From the NCBI GenBank assembly GCA_934408795.1, contig CAKRVQ010000074.1, positions 1 to 5,984 on the forward strand: a stretch of 5,984 nucleotides of DNA, written 5' to 3'. A program made the translations under genes and the position numbers. The notes beneath the pieces are model-generated. The model searched no databases. It was given only the letters and a program-made list of their open reading frames with translations, and was not told where the DNA came from. This DNA comes from an uncultured Eubacteriales bacterium (GTDB taxonomy: Bacteria; Bacillota; Clostridia; Oscillospirales; Acutalibacteraceae). This document shows, in pieces, positions 5,659-5,984 of this stretch (position 1 is the first letter of the stretch; each line of letters begins with the position of its first letter).

Positions 5659-5841
5659 ATGACAAAGAATCAAAAATTCGCCGCAGGTATGGGAACAGGC
5701 GCCGTGCTCGGTATGGCAACCGTTATAGGTGCAGGCATCATGCTCAGAAAAAAAGGCGGTAAAAAAATAGTAAAGACCACCAATAAGGCGGTCAAGGCAA
5801 TGAGCGATATAATGGATAACATTCAGGATATCATCGGCTGA
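5659..5841 (+). CDS. Small membrane-anchored protein of unknown function (60 aa)
   Basis: The product starts MTKNQKFAAGMGTG. It has one glycine- and alanine-rich hydrophobic segment (about residues 7-29, ending IGAGIML), a strongly basic patch RKKGGKK just after it, and an amphipathic C-terminal stretch (NKAVKAMSDIMDNIQDIIG). By the positive-inside rule the basic side and the tail should face the cytoplasm. It recalls the small YtxH-like proteins of Firmicutes in layout, but I do not recognise a family with confidence and propose no function. A textbook AGGAGG stands 9 nt before the ATG at 5659. The in-frame TTG at 5650 would abut the AGGAGG, so it is not the start. The strong ribosome site and the nearby promoter argue that it is a real, well-expressed gene. 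The frame remains open for 32 codons past the TGA, which I take as chance. Confidence 0.75.
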   Translation: MTKNQKFAAGMGTGAVLGMATVIGAGIMLRKKGGKKIVKTTNKAVKAMSDIMDNIQDIIG

Positions 5842-5984
5842 TCGGATATAACCTTCGCAGAGCGAGACAAAGTGTCAAAGATCCGAAGACGAGGCCCCGA
5901 GGGGCGGAAGAGTGAAAGCCAATGCCCCGAGCGGGAGTAAGATCGGCAGGCAAAACAAAATGCAGCGGAGCGCCGTATGCGGCA
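5842..5984. other. Right-edge region with a cluster of short perfect hairpins
   Basis: No convincing gene is seen here. Instead there are five compact perfect inverted repeats: TCGC/GCGA (5855-5865), GACA/TGTC (5866-5876), GCCCC/GGGGC (5894-5905), CCCG/CGGG (5926-5935) and GCCG/CGGC (5972-5983), each with a 2-4 nt centre. The plus strand is purine-rich and GC-richer than the gene before it. Long open frames exist on both strands but lack ribosome sites. It may be a structured RNA, a dispersed intergenic repeat, or the front of something beyond the edge. Confidence 0.4.

Noticed and set aside
5839..5940. In-frame continuation of 32 codons after the TGA of the small protein
   Set aside because: No recoding signal or selenocysteine context is seen, and the continuation has the low-complexity charged composition of non-coding DNA.
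5960..5984. GAGCGCCGTATGCGGCA resembling the start of group II intron domain V
   Set aside because: The AGC-CGUAUGCGG pattern has two extra bases, the segment forms its own simple hairpin, and no reverse transcriptase or intron RNA is seen upstream; the window ends before a test is possible.

Overview
The window looks like chromosomal housekeeping and accessory-metabolism DNA from an uncultured member of the Clostridia (Bacillota), probably Oscillospirales or a relative. This rests on strong AGGAGG-type Shine-Dalgarno sites, family signatures typical of gut Clostridia (the FPSLHC PAP2 motif, the cysteine-bearing FAD-dependent dehydrogenase, the M14 peptidase with INHNF) and mixed base composition. 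The taxonomic placement is inference. I see no RNA gene, IS element, CRISPR array or phage gene.

Layout: five genes lie on the minus strand and two on the plus strand, diverging from a control region at about 4480-4697. Reading leftward from that region: an ADP-ribose-pyrophosphatase-type Nudix hydrolase (4479-3931), an alpha/beta-hydrolase (3931-3086), aldose 1-epimerase GalM (3070-2030), an FAD-dependent dehydrogenase (1956-562) and a PAP2-family membrane protein cut by the window edge (436-1). The first three are tightly packed, with a TAATG overlap and then a 15-nt gap, and almost certainly form one operon. It is driven by a near-consensus promoter (TTGAAA-17-TATAAT, minus strand, 4690-4662) with a leader of about 175 nt. 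The FAD gene has its own good promoter (TTTACA-17-TATAAG). Its -35 box lies in a second copy of the galM 3' end, made by an imperfect 19-bp tandem duplication.

Reading rightward: an M14 zinc carboxypeptidase (4698-5555), whose real N-terminus probably lies upstream of the first ATG, then a 60-residue membrane-anchored small protein (5659-5841) with a strong Shine-Dalgarno and an extended -10 promoter. The last 140 nt hold no convincing gene but a run of short perfect hairpins.

Functionally, the Nudix-esterase-GalM set suggests intracellular handling of sugars and nucleotide sugars: deacylation or hydrolysis, anomer interconversion, and clearance of ADP-ribose-like compounds. The M14 enzyme probably trims peptides such as murein peptides in the cytoplasm. 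I found no unmistakably new system. The best leads are the long divergent leader with its 18-bp palindrome, the M14 start anomaly, the promoter built on a duplicated gene tail, and the hairpin cluster at the right edge.
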